Shown: one piece after another, positions 30,260 through 39,068 of the stretch
Layout: every line of letters begins with the position of its first letter
Numbering within the stretch: the stretch's first letter is position 1
NCBI GenBank assembly: GCA_003219415.1
Contig: QHOS01000017.1
Coordinates: forward strand, 1 to 42,005
Direction of reading: 5' to 3'
Length of the DNA: 42,005 nucleotides
Origin: Verrucomicrobiota bacterium
GTDB taxonomy: Bacteria; Verrucomicrobiota; Verrucomicrobiia; Chthoniobacterales; UBA10450
Made by a program: the position numbers and the translations under genes
The notes under the pieces: model-generated
The model's database searches: none
Told to the model about the DNA's origin: nothing
Seen by the model: the letters and a program-made list of their open reading frames with translations, nothing else

Positions 30260-33076
30260 TTGAAACACTTGTCCACAACGGGAGCGTCTTGGGCAGCCGT
30301 TCGGTTTGAGTCGAGCGCTGCGAAGCCGTCGTTCCTTGACGTCAGGCTTGAGTTTGGAGCGACTTTTTACTTTGATTCCAGTGTGTCCGTCGAAAATGTC
30401 GAAGCCGGGAATTTGAATGCCGAGTCGCATGATGGACGAGGACCGTCCCAAGCGGAGCTGCCCAGAGAGTTCGGCGATTACGAACTGCTGGAGGAAGTCG
30501 GTCGCGGTGGTCAAGGCGTAGTATTTCGCGCGTGGCAAAAGAGTCTCAACCGCACAGTCGCAGTAAAGATCATTGGTATTGGTCAGTTGACGACTAGCGC
30601 GCACTTGAAACGCCTTCGCCGGGAAGCGGAAGCGGCAGCGAAACTAAATCACCCAGGGATCGTCCCGGTCTACGAAGTCGGTGAGCGCGACGCCACTTAC
30701 TACTTCAGCATGCGGTTCGTCGAAGGAGATTGTCTCGACGAAGTAGTCAGTCGCGGTTCGATATCGGTGCGGCAGGCGGCAGAGCTCATCGTTAAAGTCG
30801 CGCGCACTGTGCACTACGCACATGAACACGGCATTCTGCATCGTGACATCAAACCGGGAAACATTCTGTTGGACGCAAACGGCGAACCACACCTGACCGA
30901 TTTTGGTCTAGCCCGATTAGTCGAGCACGGAAGTACGGTCACGGGCTCACTGGAAGTAATGGGCACGCCCAGCTACATGGCGCCGGAACAGGCAGTAGGT
31001 AACAACGCGGCCGTTGGCAAGGCCACAGATGTCTATGGACTTGGCGCGGTACTCTACGAACTGCTCACTGGCCATCCGCCTTTTGCCGGGGGAACAACCT
31101 ACGAAACGATCCACCTGCTGCTGGATTCGGAGCCGCGACAACCGCGTCTGTGGAACCGGAAAGTCGATCGCGACCTTTCTGCTGTTTGCCTCAAGTGTCT
31201 CGAGAAAAATCCGCGGTACCGTTACTCGTCGGCTCTAGCACTGGCCGAAGACATCGAATGTTGGCTAAGGCACGAACCAATCCGCGCGAAACGCAGCGGA
31301 TTTTTCACACGCGCCCGAAAATGGGTGCAACGGAATCGAATAATTGCCGCTCTGATCCTGCTGTCGGTCGTCCTGGCTGCCGGTTTAAGCGTGATGATTT
31401 GGGAACGCGAATCAGTCCGTCGGATACCCGCAGGAATCGCCGTGCTTCCATTTGAAAATCTGAGCGACAACAAAGAGGACGCCTTTTTTGCCGACGGCGT
31501 GCAGGACGACACTTTGACCAAGCTGGCGAAGATCGCCGATCTCAAAGTGATCAGCCGTACCAGCGTCATGGGATATCGCGGGAAACGGGACTTGCGTCAG
31601 ATCGGGCGCGCGCTTGGAGTTTCACATGTGCTGGAAGGAACCGCGCGGCGTTCTGGCGGTAAGGTACATGTCAACGCGCAGTTGGTGGACACTCGCACAG
31701 ACACGGGAGTGTGGGCGGACGGATATGATCGGGACCTCAAAGAGGCATTCGCGATTCCGACCCAGATCGCGCAAAAAGTCGCCGAGCAACTGCGCGTCAA
31801 AGTTTCAACTGCTGAGAAAGTGGCAATTGAGCGTAAGCCGACCGACGATCTCACTGCCTTTGATCTCTATACGCGGGCCAAAATCCTTCTTCTAACGAGC
31901 TTTAGCAGTGCCGCCAGGGAAAAATTACTCGAAGCGGCCGATCTACTGAATCAGGCCATTGCGCGCGACCCGTCGTTTTTCGAAGCATATTGCGAACTCG
32001 TTCACACCCACGGCCTGCTTTATTTTTTTGGTCTCGATCACACTCCGGCAAGGCTGGCGTTAGCGGAAGCCACCGTGCAGGCGGCATTTCGCCTCCGCCC
32101 AGACGCAGGCGAAGCACATCTTGCGCGAGCTGAAAATCTCTATCACGGCCATCTCGACTATGATGGCGCCCTCGCTGAACTGGACATTGCGCGCCAAAGC
32201 CTGCCCAACGATTCGCGAGTGTTTGCAGTGAAGGGTTACATCCAGAGACGACAGGGACGCTGGGAAGAATCAACGCGAGACTTGGAGCGTGCGATTGATC
32301 TCGACCCGCGCAACTTTTTTCTCTTGCAGCAAATCGCGCTTAGTTACGGAGTTCTCCGGCGCTATCCTGAAGAAATAACTGTGCTGGATCGCGCGTTGGC
32401 CATTGAGCCGACCGATGTTGATACAAAAGTAGCGCTCGCAGCAGTCCAATTTCATTGGAAAGCCGACACCCGGCCATTGCACCAAACAATCGATACCATT
32501 CGCGCTACAAATCCCGGCGCCCTGCCGAGTGTCGCCAATGACTGGTTGAGCTGCGCCTTGGCCGAGGACGACATAGCCGCGGCGCGAAATGCATTGGACG
32601 CGTTCGCTGAAATACCCCTCACCGATTATGCCGTTCATTTAAATCGTCCGTTAATGGAAGGCATCATGGCTCGAATGAGCAACGACGGTAACAAAGCCCG
32701 CTCTGCCTTTGTCGCGGCGCATGCGGAACAGGAGAAAATCGTCCAATCCCAACCAAATTACGGTCCGGCACTGTGTGTGTTGGGTTTGATCGACGCTGGT
32801 CTCGGGAAAAAAGAAGAAGCGTTGCGCGAAGGCCGCCGCGCAGTCGAGCTTCTTCCCGTTGAAAAAGATGCGATCAACGGTCCTCTCATGATTGAGTATC
32901 TGGCGATGATCGCTGCGTGGGTTGGCGATAAGGATCTCGCCTGTGAGCAACTACCCAGCGCCATCCGTCCGCCGAGCCCCATCAGCTATGGCCAATTAAA
33001 ACTCCTGCCGTTCTGGGACCCATTACGCGGCGACCCGCGCTTCGAAAAAATCGTTGCCTCTCTGGCGCCAAAATAA
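30260..33076 (+). CDS. Ser/Thr protein kinase with TolB-like and TPR regions
   Basis: A 938-residue protein if TTG 30260 is the start; no ATG exists before the kinase domain, and GTG near 30380 is an alternative. The kinase domain is at residues 72-345: GRGGQGVVF glycine loop, Lys103 in VAVKIIG, HRDIKPGN at 194-201, DFGLA at 214-218, MAPEQA. All catalytic residues are present, so it should be active. A single transmembrane helix follows (residues about 361-380). Then comes a TolB-like segment, GIAVLPFENLSDNKEDAFFA and RTSVMGYRGKRDLRQIG, also seen in adenylate-cyclase and regulator fusions. About ten TPR-like repeats run from residue 540 to the end. Kinase inside, TPR outside is the expected topology. 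This layout is frequent in Verrucomicrobiota. Targets are unknown. Confidence 0.9.
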   Translation: MKHLSTTGASWAAVRFESSAAKPSFLDVRLEFGATFYFDSSVSVENVEAGNLNAESHDGRGPSQAELPREFGDYELLEEVGRGGQGVVFRAWQKSLNRTVAVKIIGIGQLTTSAHLKRLRREAEAAAKLNHPGIVPVYEVGERDATYYFSMRFVEGDCLDEVVSRGSISVRQAAELIVKVARTVHYAHEHGILHRDIKPGNILLDANGEPHLTDFGLARLVEHGSTVTGSLEVMGTPSYMAPEQAVGNNAAVGKATDVYGLGAVLYELLTGHPPFAGGTTYETIHLLLDSEPRQPRLWNRKVDRDLSAVCLKCLEKNPRYRYSSALALAEDIECWLRHEPIRAKRSGFFTRARKWVQRNRIIAALILLSVVLAAGLSVMIWERESVRRIPAGIAVLPFENLSDNKEDAFFADGVQDDTLTKLAKIADLKVISRTSVMGYRGKRDLRQIGRALGVSHVLEGTARRSGGKVHVNAQLVDTRTDTGVWADGYDRDLKEAFAIPTQIAQKVAEQLRVKVSTAEKVAIERKPTDDLTAFDLYTRAKILLLTSFSSAAREKLLEAADLLNQAIARDPSFFEAYCELVHTHGLLYFFGLDHTPARLALAEATVQAAFRLRPDAGEAHLARAENLYHGHLDYDGALAELDIARQSLPNDSRVFAVKGYIQRRQGRWEESTRDLERAIDLDPRNFFLLQQIALSYGVLRRYPEEITVLDRALAIEPTDVDTKVALAAVQFHWKADTRPLHQTIDTIRATNPGALPSVANDWLSCALAEDDIAAARNALDAFAEIPLTDYAVHLNRPLMEGIMARMSNDGNKARSAFVAAHAEQEKIVQSQPNYGPALCVLGLIDAGLGKKEEALREGRRAVELLPVEKDAINGPLMIEYLAMIAAWVGDKDLACEQLPSAIRPPSPISYGQLKLLPFWDPLRGDPRFEKIVASLAPK

Positions 33077-33152
33077 CCTGCTGCCGATTGCGCGGCATAA
33101 CCGCGAGTGCCGCGCCACGCCGGAATCGCGATGATCGCGATCGCCGAAAACG

Positions 33153-34565
33153 CTACGTTCGATCGTTCTTGATTTCCGCTTCCGCTTTCGAAACGTTCAT
33201 CTCGTTGATTTTTCGATGAAGCGTGCGACGGCTGATGCCGAGTTTTTTGGCCGCAGCAGTCACGTTGCCATTCGTGGCTGCAAGAGCTTGGGCGATTAAT
33301 TTTCTTTCCGTCTCATGTAGATCGAGCGGACTCGTTTTTTCGCCGAAAGCCTGAGCCGAAACTCCACTCGGTAGCTTTGCGCTGGCCGCCTGTCGCACGG
33401 CCATTGGCAAGTCGCGCAATGTGATCTTTTGCCCAGTGGCCATCACGACGCCATGTTCGATCGCTGTGCGAAGCTCACGGACATTGCCCGGCCAATTATA
33501 AGTCAGAAGCGCATCCATCGCATCCGGCGCCAGATCGACAAGAGGCTTGTCATTTGCCTTGCAGAAGTGGCGTAGGAATCCGCGCACCAGAATCGGGATG
33601 TCCTCCTTTCGTTTGCGCAACGGCGGCATGGTGATGCGTACCACGTTGAGGCGGAAATAAAGATCGTCGCGAAATTTTCCTTCGCGCACCATTTGTTCGA
33701 GATTTTTGTTCGTAGCCGCGATGATCCGTACATCTGCATGCAATGTTTGATTGCCGCCAACACGCTCAAATGCGCGGTCTTCGCTCATGATGCGCAGCAA
33801 TTTGACTTGCGTGCTCGGATCGATCTCAGCGATTTCGTCGAGGAAAATCGTGCCGCCGTTGGCCTGCTCGAACCGGCCGATGCGCCGTTCGTATGCGCCT
33901 GTGAACGCGCCTTTCTCATGACCGAACAACTCGCTCTCGAGAAGTTGTGGAGAAAGCGCTGCGCAATGCACCGCCACAAATTTCGCTTTGTTGCGGCGGC
34001 TCAAATTATGAATGGCGTGCGCAGCCAATTCCTTGCCCGTCCCGCTTTCGCCTTCGATCAGCACATTCGCTGATGAGGGCGCGACCTGCCGAATCGTGTC
34101 GAGCACTTCATGTAACGCTGCCGAGTCTCCCCAGATGTTCTCGAGGCCGTAACGTTCATCGACCTGTTCGCGGAGTGCGCGATTTTCCTGCTCGAGCTTG
34201 CGGCCTTGCACCGCGCGCGCGATGAGCAATTCAACTTTATCGAGGTTGAGTGGCTTGGTAACAAAATCGTAGGCACCGCGTTTCATCGCTTCCACGGCTA
34301 CGTCCACCGACCCGTAGGCCGTCATCATGATGCAGGCAGGCGGGCGGGGCATTTTCAACGCGCGATCAATCAAGGTCATTCCATCTTCGCTGCCGAGACG
34401 CAGGTCGGTAAGAAGCACATCGATCTGCTCTCGCTCAAGCACGTTTATCGCGCCCGTAATATCGGGGGCGACATACACATCGTATTCGTTCTCAAGTAAA
34501 CTTCGCAACCCGTCACGGGTATGCTTCTCGTCATCAACAATGAGGACGGTGGGCTGTAGATTCAT
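33153..34565 (-). CDS. NtrC-family sigma-54-dependent response regulator
   Basis: A 470-residue protein. Receiver: VDDEKHTRDG, Asp54 in VLLTDLRLG, FVTKPLNL. The AAA+ central domain has Walker A GESGTGKE (172-179), the sigma-54 contact loop GAFTGA (219-224), Walker B GGTIFLDEIAE, and GNVRELRTAIEHG with the arginine finger region. The C-terminus has a Fis-type HTH (NGNVTAAAKKLGISRRTLHR). By family it activates RpoN promoters from a distance after phosphorylation. The obvious partner is the NtrB-like kinase at 39069-40346, although four genes' width separates them. The start ATG at 34565 lies 24 bases from a perfect inverted repeat that it shares with the divergent gene, so autoregulation is possible. 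Confidence 0.94.
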   Translation of the reverse strand: MNLQPTVLIVDDEKHTRDGLRSLLENEYDVYVAPDITGAINVLEREQIDVLLTDLRLGSEDGMTLIDRALKMPRPPACIMMTAYGSVDVAVEAMKRGAYDFVTKPLNLDKVELLIARAVQGRKLEQENRALREQVDERYGLENIWGDSAALHEVLDTIRQVAPSSANVLIEGESGTGKELAAHAIHNLSRRNKAKFVAVHCAALSPQLLESELFGHEKGAFTGAYERRIGRFEQANGGTIFLDEIAEIDPSTQVKLLRIMSEDRAFERVGGNQTLHADVRIIAATNKNLEQMVREGKFRDDLYFRLNVVRITMPPLRKRKEDIPILVRGFLRHFCKANDKPLVDLAPDAMDALLTYNWPGNVRELRTAIEHGVVMATGQKITLRDLPMAVRQAASAKLPSGVSAQAFGEKTSPLDLHETERKLIAQALAATNGNVTAAAKKLGISRRTLHRKINEMNVSKAEAEIKNDRT

Positions 34566-34588
34566 TGGCGATGCTAGATCCTAGCTGC

Positions 34589-34632
34589 TGGATGCTAGAT
34601 TCTTATCCAGCATCAAGAATCTAGCATCCAGT
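34589..34632. repeat. Perfect 17-bp inverted repeat between divergent genes
   Basis: CTGGATGCTAGATTCTT (34589-34605) and AAGAATCTAGCATCCAG (34616-34632) are exact complements with a 10-nt loop. A third partial copy (GATGCTAGATCC at 34571) lies beside it, and the loop contains ATCCAGCATC. The element sits between the start of the NtrC-type gene (-) and the START-like gene (+). It cannot be a normal terminator because both genes point away from it. It may be a mobile short repeat or a regulator site. Confidence 0.7.
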
Positions 34633-34670
34633 ATCTGTGGCGCTTGTGCTGGAAGGATGTATCATCGCCG

Positions 34671-35393
34671 ATGCCCCAGCGGATCTTTCCCGCTCTGATA
34701 TCGCTCTTTCTCGCTGGTTCGCCAACTGTCTTCGCTTCTGAAGAGTCGATCAATAAGGACAATGACTGGAAACTGTCGGCCCGAGAAAAAGACGTCGCGA
34801 TCTACAGCCGCCTGCGTCCGGGTTCGTCACTCAAGGAATTCAAGGCGATCGGCGCGATTGACGCGCCCAACTCCGCCGTCTGCGCGGTGATCGATGACTT
34901 TCAGAATTATCCAAAGTTCATGCCGTACACGACCGAGTGCCAGCTCATCAGACGGGATGGCGATTCAATAGTTGGATATCAAAGGCTTTCGCCAAAAGTT
35001 TGTGCAGACCGCGATTATACGTTGCGCGTTTGGAAGAAGTCATGGCCCACCGCTGATGGGCTTGTCTTCATGAGTCATTGGTCGCCGGCGAATGAACTCG
35101 GACCGCCAGAAAAGAAAGGCGTAGTGCGTGTAAAAATTTGCGAGGGCAAATGGCTACTCGAACCCGATAGCAACACCAAAACTCGCGCCACGTATTTCAT
35201 TTACACTGACACTGGTGGATTTATCCCATCGTTCATCGCCAATCGTGTGAGCCTAACAGGAATAACCAAGCTCTTCGCAGCCATTCGCAAGCAGGTTAAA
35301 GATCCAAGATACGCTGTTTCGAACCCTGAACGCGCACGACAGTCGGCCGGACTCGGCGAAACAACGGATGGAAAAATGACGAAGCATGACTGA
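34671..35393 (+). CDS. Exported START/SRPBCC-like lipid-binding-type protein
   Basis: A 240-residue protein starting at ATG 34671, with signal peptide QRIFPALISLFLAGSPTVFA. The mature part resembles START/polyketide-cyclase-type proteins: DVAIYSRLRPGSSLKEFKAI, then AVIDDFQNYPKFMPYTTECQ and LSPKVCADRDYTLRVW, FIYTDTGGFIPSFIANRVSL. Such folds bind lipids or hydrophobic ligands in a deep pocket. An exported single-domain version suggests periplasmic lipid handling, but no ligand can be named. A weak ribosome site (GGAAGGA) lies about 16 bases upstream. It is divergent from the NtrC-type gene. The C-terminal 25 residues are polar. Confidence 0.8.
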   Translation: MPQRIFPALISLFLAGSPTVFASEESINKDNDWKLSAREKDVAIYSRLRPGSSLKEFKAIGAIDAPNSAVCAVIDDFQNYPKFMPYTTECQLIRRDGDSIVGYQRLSPKVCADRDYTLRVWKKSWPTADGLVFMSHWSPANELGPPEKKGVVRVKICEGKWLLEPDSNTKTRATYFIYTDTGGFIPSFIANRVSLTGITKLFAAIRKQVKDPRYAVSNPERARQSAGLGETTDGKMTKHD

Positions 35394-35398
35394 CGAAT

Positions 35399-35432
35399 AA
35401 CGAATGGTCGCTATTTGGCACGATCATTCGTT
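35399..35432 (+). terminator. Possible intrinsic terminator of the START-like gene
   Basis: AACGAATG and CATTCGTT, plus inner TCG and CGA with one mismatch between them, form a stem of about 11 bp with a 10-nt loop. It starts 6 bases after the START-like stop. A weak T-run (ATTTTTGTC) follows about 12 bases later, not directly, so efficiency is doubtful. It precedes the prolyl oligopeptidase gene. Confidence 0.45.
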
Positions 35433-35486
35433 ACCGATTCGGATTTTTGTCATTCGCTTTTTGTCATTTCTGTTAATCTTCACGCG

Positions 35487-37637
35487 ATGATAACCAATCG
35501 TTTCCTATTTGTTATCGGCGCCATTGTTGTAACGACAGCGCTTGATCTGACCGCTGCCGAACCGGCGCCAGGAACTCCCAAGAAACCTGTTTCAACCGAA
35601 TATCAGGGGGTCACTGTAGAAGATCCGTATCAATGGCTCGAAAAAGACGACGAGCCTGACGTGAAAGCCTGGTCGGCCGCGCAGAATCAGCGGACCAGGC
35701 AATATCTCGATCAGTTGCCGGACCGAGCGGCAATCGAAAAGCAATTAACGGAGTGGTACGCAAAAACTTCGCCCGGTTACTCCTCGCTTGTCTCGCGGCC
35801 CGGGCTGTTGTTCGTGATGAAATTCCAGCCGCCAAAGCAACAGCCGTTACTGGTTACGCTCACGTCGGCTGACGAGCTCAAATCTGAGAAAGTCGTGCTC
35901 GACCCAAACGGGCTGGACGCCAAAGGCACAACCGCGATCGATTGGTTTGTCCCTTCACTGGATGGCAAATATGTCGCGGTGTCGCTTTCCAAGGGTGGAA
36001 GTGAAGACGGCACGCTTCACTTTTACGAGACCGCTACTGGTCAAGCGCTGCCGGACAGTATCGCGCATGTCCAATATCCGACGGCGGGCGGCAGCGCAGC
36101 ATGGAATGCCGACGGCACCGGAATCTATTACACGCGTTTTCCCAGAACAGGTGAGCGGCCCGAAGCTGACCTGAACTTTTATCAACAGGTCTATTTTCAC
36201 AAACTCGGCGCGCCTGACACGGAGGATACGTACTCCATCGGAAAAGATTTTCCGCGGATCGCAGAGATCATTTTGGAAGGCTCACGCGACGGCCGATACA
36301 TTCTCGCGTCCGTCGCGAATGGCGATGGCGGCGATTTTGCGCATTACCTACTCGGGCCAGAAGGATCCTCAAGCGGATGGAAGCAGATCACAAAATTCAG
36401 CGATCAAATCAAGGCCGCCCATCTGGGACGCGATAAGGCGCTATATCTTCTCTCCCGCAACGCCGCGCCGCGCGGAAAAGTTCTCCGTCTGCCGCTCGAG
36501 ACGCCGGAGTTAAGCAAAGCCGTTGAAATCGTTCCAACCGGCGAGCCGGTTATCCAGCAAATCGTACCGACAGCCGACGCTCTGTTCGTAGGCGATTTGC
36601 TTGGTGGTCCATCTCAAATTCGCCGCTTCGATCTGGACGGCAAAGGCGAAACGATCATCCCGATTCCAAAAATATCTGCTGTGCAGGAAATGGTCACTCT
36701 CGAGGACGGCTCTCTTCTGTTTCGCGACCAAAGTTATACTGAACCGGCAGCCTGGTTCCATTGTGCGAAGGAAAAAACCGAGGCTCTGAAAACGGCGTTG
36801 CGAAGTACCTCGCCCGTCTCATTTGCCGATGTCGAAGTGACACGCGAATTCGCAACCTCAAAGGACGGCACGAAAATTCCGCTCAACATCATTTTCCGCA
36901 AAGGAATGAAACGAGACGGGCAGAACCCGACATTGCTTTATGGCTACGGTGGCTACGGAATCAGCATGTCCCCGAATTTCGAATTTACGCGCCGGCTTTG
37001 GTTCGACCACGGCGGTGTCTATGTGGTGGCGAATATTCGAGGCGGCGGCGAGCTCGGCGAAGACTGGCACAAGGCCGGCAACCTGACAAAAAAGCAAAAC
37101 GTGTTCGACGATTTCGCTGCTGCGGCCGAATACTTGATTAAAGAAAAGTACACGCGCCCCGAAAAGCTGGCAATCCAGGGAGGGAGCAATGGCGGCCTCC
37201 TGATGGGCGCAACGATTACCCAGCATCCCGATTTGATGCGGGCTGTTGTCTCCCAGGTAGGAATTTACGATATGCTTCGCGTGGAGCTTGCACCAAATGG
37301 TGCATTCAACGTGACCGAATTCGGCACCGTAAAAGACCCGGAGCAATTCAAGGCGCTTTATGCGTATTCGCCATACCATCATGTTGTCGATGGAACGAAA
37401 TATCCTTCTATTCTGATGATGACTGGCGCAAACGATGGGCGAGTTGCGCCGTATCATTCGCGCAAAATGGTTGCTCGCCTGGATGAAGCGAACAAATCTC
37501 AGAATCCCATTCTATTGCGAACGAGCTCCAGTGCAGGTCACGGCATCGGCACTGCGCTGAACGAGCGCATCAAACAATTGGCCGACACCTACGCATTTCT
37601 TTTTGCGCAACTTGGAATGACGGGCAAGGTCGAGTGA
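35487..37637 (+). CDS. Exported prolyl oligopeptidase (S9A)
   Basis: A 716-residue protein with a signal-peptide start (FLFVIGAIVVTTALDLTAA). The N-terminal part reads YQGVTVEDPYQWLEKDDEPD, typical of POP; the seven-bladed beta-propeller occupies residues about 80-430. The C-terminal alpha/beta-hydrolase holds GGGELGEDWHKAGNLTKKQN, the nucleophile Ser567 in GGSNGGLLMG, Asp650 in GANDGRVAPYHS and His685 in SSSAGHGIG. By family it cleaves after proline in short peptides, here in the periplasm or outside. The length matches the family. There is no strong ribosome site at 35487. An AT-rich terminator-like hairpin follows the stop. Confidence 0.93.
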   Translation: MITNRFLFVIGAIVVTTALDLTAAEPAPGTPKKPVSTEYQGVTVEDPYQWLEKDDEPDVKAWSAAQNQRTRQYLDQLPDRAAIEKQLTEWYAKTSPGYSSLVSRPGLLFVMKFQPPKQQPLLVTLTSADELKSEKVVLDPNGLDAKGTTAIDWFVPSLDGKYVAVSLSKGGSEDGTLHFYETATGQALPDSIAHVQYPTAGGSAAWNADGTGIYYTRFPRTGERPEADLNFYQQVYFHKLGAPDTEDTYSIGKDFPRIAEIILEGSRDGRYILASVANGDGGDFAHYLLGPEGSSSGWKQITKFSDQIKAAHLGRDKALYLLSRNAAPRGKVLRLPLETPELSKAVEIVPTGEPVIQQIVPTADALFVGDLLGGPSQIRRFDLDGKGETIIPIPKISAVQEMVTLEDGSLLFRDQSYTEPAAWFHCAKEKTEALKTALRSTSPVSFADVEVTREFATSKDGTKIPLNIIFRKGMKRDGQNPTLLYGYGGYGISMSPNFEFTRRLWFDHGGVYVVANIRGGGELGEDWHKAGNLTKKQNVFDDFAAAAEYLIKEKYTRPEKLAIQGGSNGGLLMGATITQHPDLMRAVVSQVGIYDMLRVELAPNGAFNVTEFGTVKDPEQFKALYAYSPYHHVVDGTKYPSILMMTGANDGRVAPYHSRKMVARLDEANKSQNPILLRTSSSAGHGIGTALNERIKQLADTYAFLFAQLGMTGKVE

Positions 37638-37655
37638 TCGGTTAAAAGTTAAAGA

Positions 37656-37702
37656 GTTACAAAGAACGTTTTTGTAATTTTTTGGCGATATAACTTTGTA
37701 AC
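37656..37702 (+). terminator. AT-rich terminator with a competing hairpin
   Basis: TTACAAA (37657-37663) pairs with TTTGTAA (37671-37677) and is directly followed by six T residues, an intrinsic-terminator layout for the oligopeptidase gene. The same left arm (GTTACAAAG, 37656-37664) is also an exact complement of CTTTGTAAC at 37694-37702, just before the next start. The two folds exclude each other. The pairing is read directly; regulation is inference. Confidence 0.5.
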
Positions 37703-37711
37703 CTTGGATCC

Positions 37712-39049
37712 TTGCGAAGGAAACTGCTGATTTGCGCTGCAACGATTGCGATTTTTATCGTTATCGTTGCTGCGACCGGGACGATCATTTTTTTTAGTCC
37801 CTTGGCCACTCATTACGTTGAAGGTGATGCATTTCGCGTTGCCATGGAAAGCGAAACCGCCAGCGGTTTACATTTTCCTACCGGGCATTACTCGCCGATT
37901 CGACGAACGAGCATGTTGACGGCCCAAGCCGAAAGCCTTGAGGCAAGCAACGGCGAGCGAGCTCTGAAATTCGTCGATGCTCACGCAATCACTGCCAGAT
38001 TTGATCCTTGGGGTGTCTTTATACGTCAATGGAGGTTTAGCGAAATTCACATCGAATCAGGCGAGGTCGAAATCCAGATTTACGAAGCGAATCCTGAAGA
38101 GGTCGCGCCAAAGCCGTGGTTCGCGTTTTTTTTGCCGAACCGCGTGTATATCAAGCGGATTGAATCCGAGCATGCTAATGTAACCTGGCAGTTTCGCGGG
38201 GAACGCGCGGGTCTCTTCAGGACACAACTGCTCATCACTCCTCACGGCCGAGATTTCGATTACGCTGCAGCTGGCGGGAAATTGAAGATGGCCCTGCTTC
38301 CAGAGCTTTATCTGCATCGTGCCAATGTCCTCATCACAAAGGCGCTCGTGACGGTTAGCGATATCGACCTGGCATCCGACGAGAGAAACAAAGGAAGCGT
38401 CCGCGGTAGAGGAACAGCTGGCATTGGAAAAGACCGGAGTATCGACTTTAGCGCAAATTTCGAGAGCGTGCCGATACGTGGCTGGCTGCCAGACAAATGG
38501 AAAGAGCATTTGAGCGGCAGCGCTTACGGCGGCCTCCACTGGACGGGAGTGAATCCCAAGCTGGAAAATTCATCTGGCGAAGGCTCACTTCGCGTACAGG
38601 ACACGCGCGCAGACAACCTTCCGTTTTTGGAAAAACTCGCGGAGCTCGCGCATGAGAAATCATTCGAACATCTGGAGCTGACTGATTGCTCGCTCAATTT
38701 TACTTGGGATTATCCGAGTATTGAGATCAAAGACATCGCCCTTGAAGAGAAAGGGAAATTCCGCCTCGAGGGAGCAATCTCGATTGAACGCCGCGCATTA
38801 AGGGGCGCAATTCAGCTTGGAATTGCCCGTAAACATCTCGATTGGCTGCCAAACCGGGAAGAGGTTTTCAGCCGCCAACGGGGCGGTTATCTTTGGACGT
38901 CAGTGCATCTATCAGGCACGATCGATCAGCCTAAACAAGATTTGAGTCCACGCCTCATCGAACTCTTCAAGGAATCGCCCGGAGCCTACCTGCAACTTCT
39001 GTTTCGCCAGTTCGAAGGCTGGCTCAAGGAAACATTTGGCGGCGATTAA
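37712..39049 (+). CDS. AsmA-like envelope protein (uncharacterised)
   Basis: A 445-residue protein with TTG at 37712 as the best start (LRRKLLICAATIAIFIVIVA after the start), a clear N-terminal membrane anchor. The rest is a long beta-rich domain with no catalytic motifs: WGVFIRQWRFSEIHIESGEV and RIESEHANVTWQFRG resemble AsmA/TamB-like bridge proteins that help lipid or outer-membrane protein transport. SSGEGSLRVQDTRADNLPFL and LELTDCSLNFTWDYPSIEIK also fit that pattern. I am confident that it is real and anchored; the AsmA link is moderate. It lies between the oligopeptidase and the convergent kinase gene with short gaps. Confidence 0.7.
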   Translation: MRRKLLICAATIAIFIVIVAATGTIIFFSPLATHYVEGDAFRVAMESETASGLHFPTGHYSPIRRTSMLTAQAESLEASNGERALKFVDAHAITARFDPWGVFIRQWRFSEIHIESGEVEIQIYEANPEEVAPKPWFAFFLPNRVYIKRIESEHANVTWQFRGERAGLFRTQLLITPHGRDFDYAAAGGKLKMALLPELYLHRANVLITKALVTVSDIDLASDERNKGSVRGRGTAGIGKDRSIDFSANFESVPIRGWLPDKWKEHLSGSAYGGLHWTGVNPKLENSSGEGSLRVQDTRADNLPFLEKLAELAHEKSFEHLELTDCSLNFTWDYPSIEIKDIALEEKGKFRLEGAISIERRALRGAIQLGIARKHLDWLPNREEVFSRQRGGYLWTSVHLSGTIDQPKQDLSPRLIELFKESPGAYLQLLFRQFEGWLKETFGGD

Positions 39050-39068
39050 CACCTGTGTTGGGTGGGAC

